A stretch of 64,000 nt of DNA from Athripsodes cinereus (lineage: Eukaryota > Arthropoda > Insecta > Trichoptera > Leptoceridae), in NCBI GenBank assembly GCA_947579605.1, contig OX388314.1, positions 1,426,001-1,490,000 of the forward strand, given 5' to 3'. The position numbers and the translations under genes are program-made. Under the pieces are notes generated by a model that saw nothing but the letters and a program-made list of their open reading frames with translations, was not told the DNA's origin and searched no databases. How positions within the stretch are numbered: the stretch's first letter is position 1; the number at the start of each line of letters is the position of its first letter. Positions 62,230-64,000 of this stretch are shown piece after piece.

Positions 62230-62648
62230 ATAAAATAATTATTTATTTATTTTATTCATCGCCGTATATTGATTTTAAATCAGTATAAAGTGTCATAAAA
62301 ATATCAGTTATACTACAATTCAATGTACAAAGTTAGAGTTTATTGCTAGAATGCAATGTTTTCCAACTAACAATAAAATTATCAATGAGATATCACAATC
62401 GGAGAACCATGTTTACACAATGTAACATTGTGCAAAATCTAATCGGAAGAAGTGAGAAAGGCGTCCCAACGCTTACGATATCAGTTATACTACATAAAAA
62501 TATCTACAATCGGAAGAAGTGAGAAAGGCGTCCCAACGCTTACGATATCAGTTATACTACATAAAAATATCAGTTATACTACAATTCAATGTGCAAAGTT
62601 AGAGTTTATTGCTAGAATGCAATGTTTTCCAACTAACAACAAAATTAT
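62230..62648 (-). repeat. rearranged duplication of LINE-H end and MITE arm
   Basis: ATAAAAATATCAGTTATACT with the LINE-H end (TTAGAGTTTATTGCTAGAAT, TTTTCCAACTAACAA) occurs at about 62297 and 62562; in between the MITE arm phrase CGTCCCAACGCTTACGATAT is repeated twice (62461, 62528). A duplication of about 265 bp with an internal smaller one. Confidence 0.75.
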
Positions 62649-63118
62649 CAATCAGATATCACAATTGGAGAACCATGTTTACACAATGTAACATTGTGCA
62701 AAATCTAATCGGAAGAAGTGAGAAAGGCGTCCCAACGCTTACGAATTGGCTCTAGGCTGGCTTAAGTGATCACTTTCAGTGTCCATGGACAACGTTGAAC
62801 TTAATTGTTCTGGCGACATTTGGAAGGGAGATCGCAATCCATTTGTGATCTGAAATATGAGATTCCAAAAAGATGGTTGCTTCTATGGTTTACATTAAGC
62901 GTTTATCGATTAGTGGACCTTACATTGTGACAGTGAGAATGGTGGAATTGGTGAACGTTGTCCATGGACACCGAAAGTGATCACTTGAGCCAGTCTAGAG
63001 CCAATTCTTAAGCGTTGGGACGCCTTTCTCACTTCTTCCGATTACATTTATTGTGTAAACATGGTTCTCCAATTGAGATATCTGATTGGTTATGTCATCT
63101 GCACCCAAATCCGGTTAA
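62649..63118 (+). mobile_element. foldback MITE, complete palindrome
   Basis: Arms 62649-62798 and 62952-63089 are reverse complements with few differences: CAATCAGATATCACAATTGG / CCAATTGAGATATCTGATTG, TCGGAAGAAGTGAGAAAGGC / GCCTTTCTCACTTCTTCCGA, CCATGGACAACGTT / AACGTTGTCCATGG. Homology to 38.2 kb continues to about 63118. No coding capacity. Confidence 0.85.
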
Positions 63119-63177
63119 ACAATAAGAACATTAGTAAATACTCTAAAATAAAATTATCGTTGCCCGTCATTATTAAA

Positions 63178-63860
63178 TTTGTCCTTTAAAAGGCAGATGT
63201 TTGTAAAATAATACATCTTCACTTTAGCGATGAAGTATACCACCTATCATAAATCTCACTTTTAATAGTTACGTAGATGACGACTTTTTTTTTTATTTTT
63301 TATTTATTTATTTTATAAATATAGAAGCACAAAACAGACAATAACTACATAATTAAAGTTAAAATAAAGGTTAATCTTTCAGAGATCAGCTATCATCCAA
63401 TACCATGCGCCACAATTAATTTTAAAAAGATAGGTACCTAACATTCCGGTCATCTCAACATGCCTACATTATACACAGTCTCGCTCGCTCACTCAATCAT
63501 CACACTAGCACAAAAACAAATCAACAATAATAATAATAAAAAAAAAAAAACACAAATCAAGGGGAAAGGAGAAAAAAAAAGAGGGGGGGAAATTACTGCG
63601 TACCTGCTGACTCATAGAAGTGTGGAAGTAAGTTTTTTGAATACCTGTCTCTTGTAAGCATTCAGAGGTAATCCAAATAAATCGACGTTTTTATTTTTAT
63701 TATTACTCACAATAAGACGATTCTTACAAGGATTATTACCGCGGAAGGCCAATGCGATCCCAGAAGAAAACCTTAAACTATATCCAAACGATAACACAAC
63801 TATAATATATACGACTTGCATTTTTATTACATGCAGTTAAGCTGCTGGCTACCCCACTTA
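63178..63860 (+). mobile_element. SINE-1 split by a LINE insertion
   Basis: SINE parts 63178-63286 (GTCCTTTAAAAGGCAGATGT, TTAGCGATGAAGTATACC) and 63811-63860 (TTGCATTTTTATTACATGCA, CTGGCTACCCCACTTAAAG). Confidence 0.7.
63287..63810 (-). mobile_element. 5'-truncated LINE, 524 bp, 7-bp TSD
   Basis: ACGACTT at 63280-63286 and 63811-63817; a T-run at the left is the reversed poly(A). The minus-strand frame 63821-63612 includes GIALAFRGNNPCKNRLIVSN, possibly the end of its protein. Family not recognised. Confidence 0.65.
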
Positions 63861-63867
63861 AAGGAGA

Positions 63868-63921
63868 CGTCGCCATCTTCAAGAATTCGATTCACGTATA
63901 CAAGCCACGTAGATCATTAGA
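63868..63921 (-). pseudogene. LINE-A scrap
   Basis: CATCTTCAAGAATTCGATTC, ACGTATACAAGCCACGTAGA match the reversed GRPRTTWLDHVDQILK codons. Confidence 0.5.
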
Positions 63922-64000
63922 ACTAAAAAAAAACTACAGCAGAGCTACTCTTGACACAATCTAAATACGATCTTAATCTAGTCTTGATCTTGATCATACG

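Overview
The window is AT-rich, gene-poor eukaryotic DNA. I read it as intronic or intergenic sequence of an arthropod, most likely an insect. The mixture of RTE-type and Jockey/CR1-type LINEs, tRNA-derived SINEs, hammerhead-bearing Penelope-like remnants and short TATTAT/GTAGGTA motifs would suit a moth or butterfly, but that is inference. I see no rRNA, no functional tRNA, no CRISPR array and no complete host gene. The best host-gene trace is one 83-bp internal exon on the minus strand (6358-6440), with good splice sites on both sides, that reads like an RGK-type (Rad/Gem/Kir) small GTPase.

Almost everything else that can be recognised is mobile DNA. Family labels used here are local to this report. 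LINE-A: RTE-like, C-terminus with GRPRTTW, tail GGTATAGTATAG. LINE-B: RTE-like, 49.7 kb, tail (AAG)n. LINE-C: tail (ATGA)n. LINE-D: Jockey/CR1-type reverse transcriptase at 28-30 kb. LINE-E to LINE-J: known mainly from 3' ends. SINE-1: about 210-250 bp, tail (TAG)n, some two dozen copies. SINE-2, SINE-3 and SINE-4: tRNA-like heads. DNA elements: a 2.06-kb hAT with 8-bp target duplication, a 196-bp hAT MITE, two PIF/Harbinger-type MITEs, a 532-bp pogo/Tigger-like element, foldback MITEs and a MITE-K family.

Layout: 0-6 kb, SINE-1 copies with nested insertions and a Penelope GIY-YIG fragment with a hammerhead ribozyme; 6.36-6.44 kb, the host exon; 7.6-9.3 kb, two satellite arrays (52-bp and 83-bp units); 9.3-28 kb, scattered LINE/SINE ends, MITE-K copies, hammerhead-like termini and a 70-bp tandem array made from a SINE-1 end; 28-34 kb, LINE-D, LINE-C and LINE-E; 34-44 kb, pogo-like and Harbinger MITEs, more LINE-C and a 115-bp tandem array; 47.9-54.3 kb, the most unusual object, a 6.3-kb inverted-repeat (foldback-like) structure whose arms carry 185-bp subrepeats and whose interior holds LINE-A copies that were themselves hit by LINE-B and by a hAT, which in turn holds a LINE-I tail; 54-64 kb, more SINE-1, Harbinger and foldback MITE copies.

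The main biological links visible are these. SINE-1 and LINE-A share their 3' terminal 40 or so bases, as expected for a SINE mobilised by that LINE. Insertion order can be read from target duplications at many sites. Two of the satellites look as if they grew out of SINE bodies or ends.
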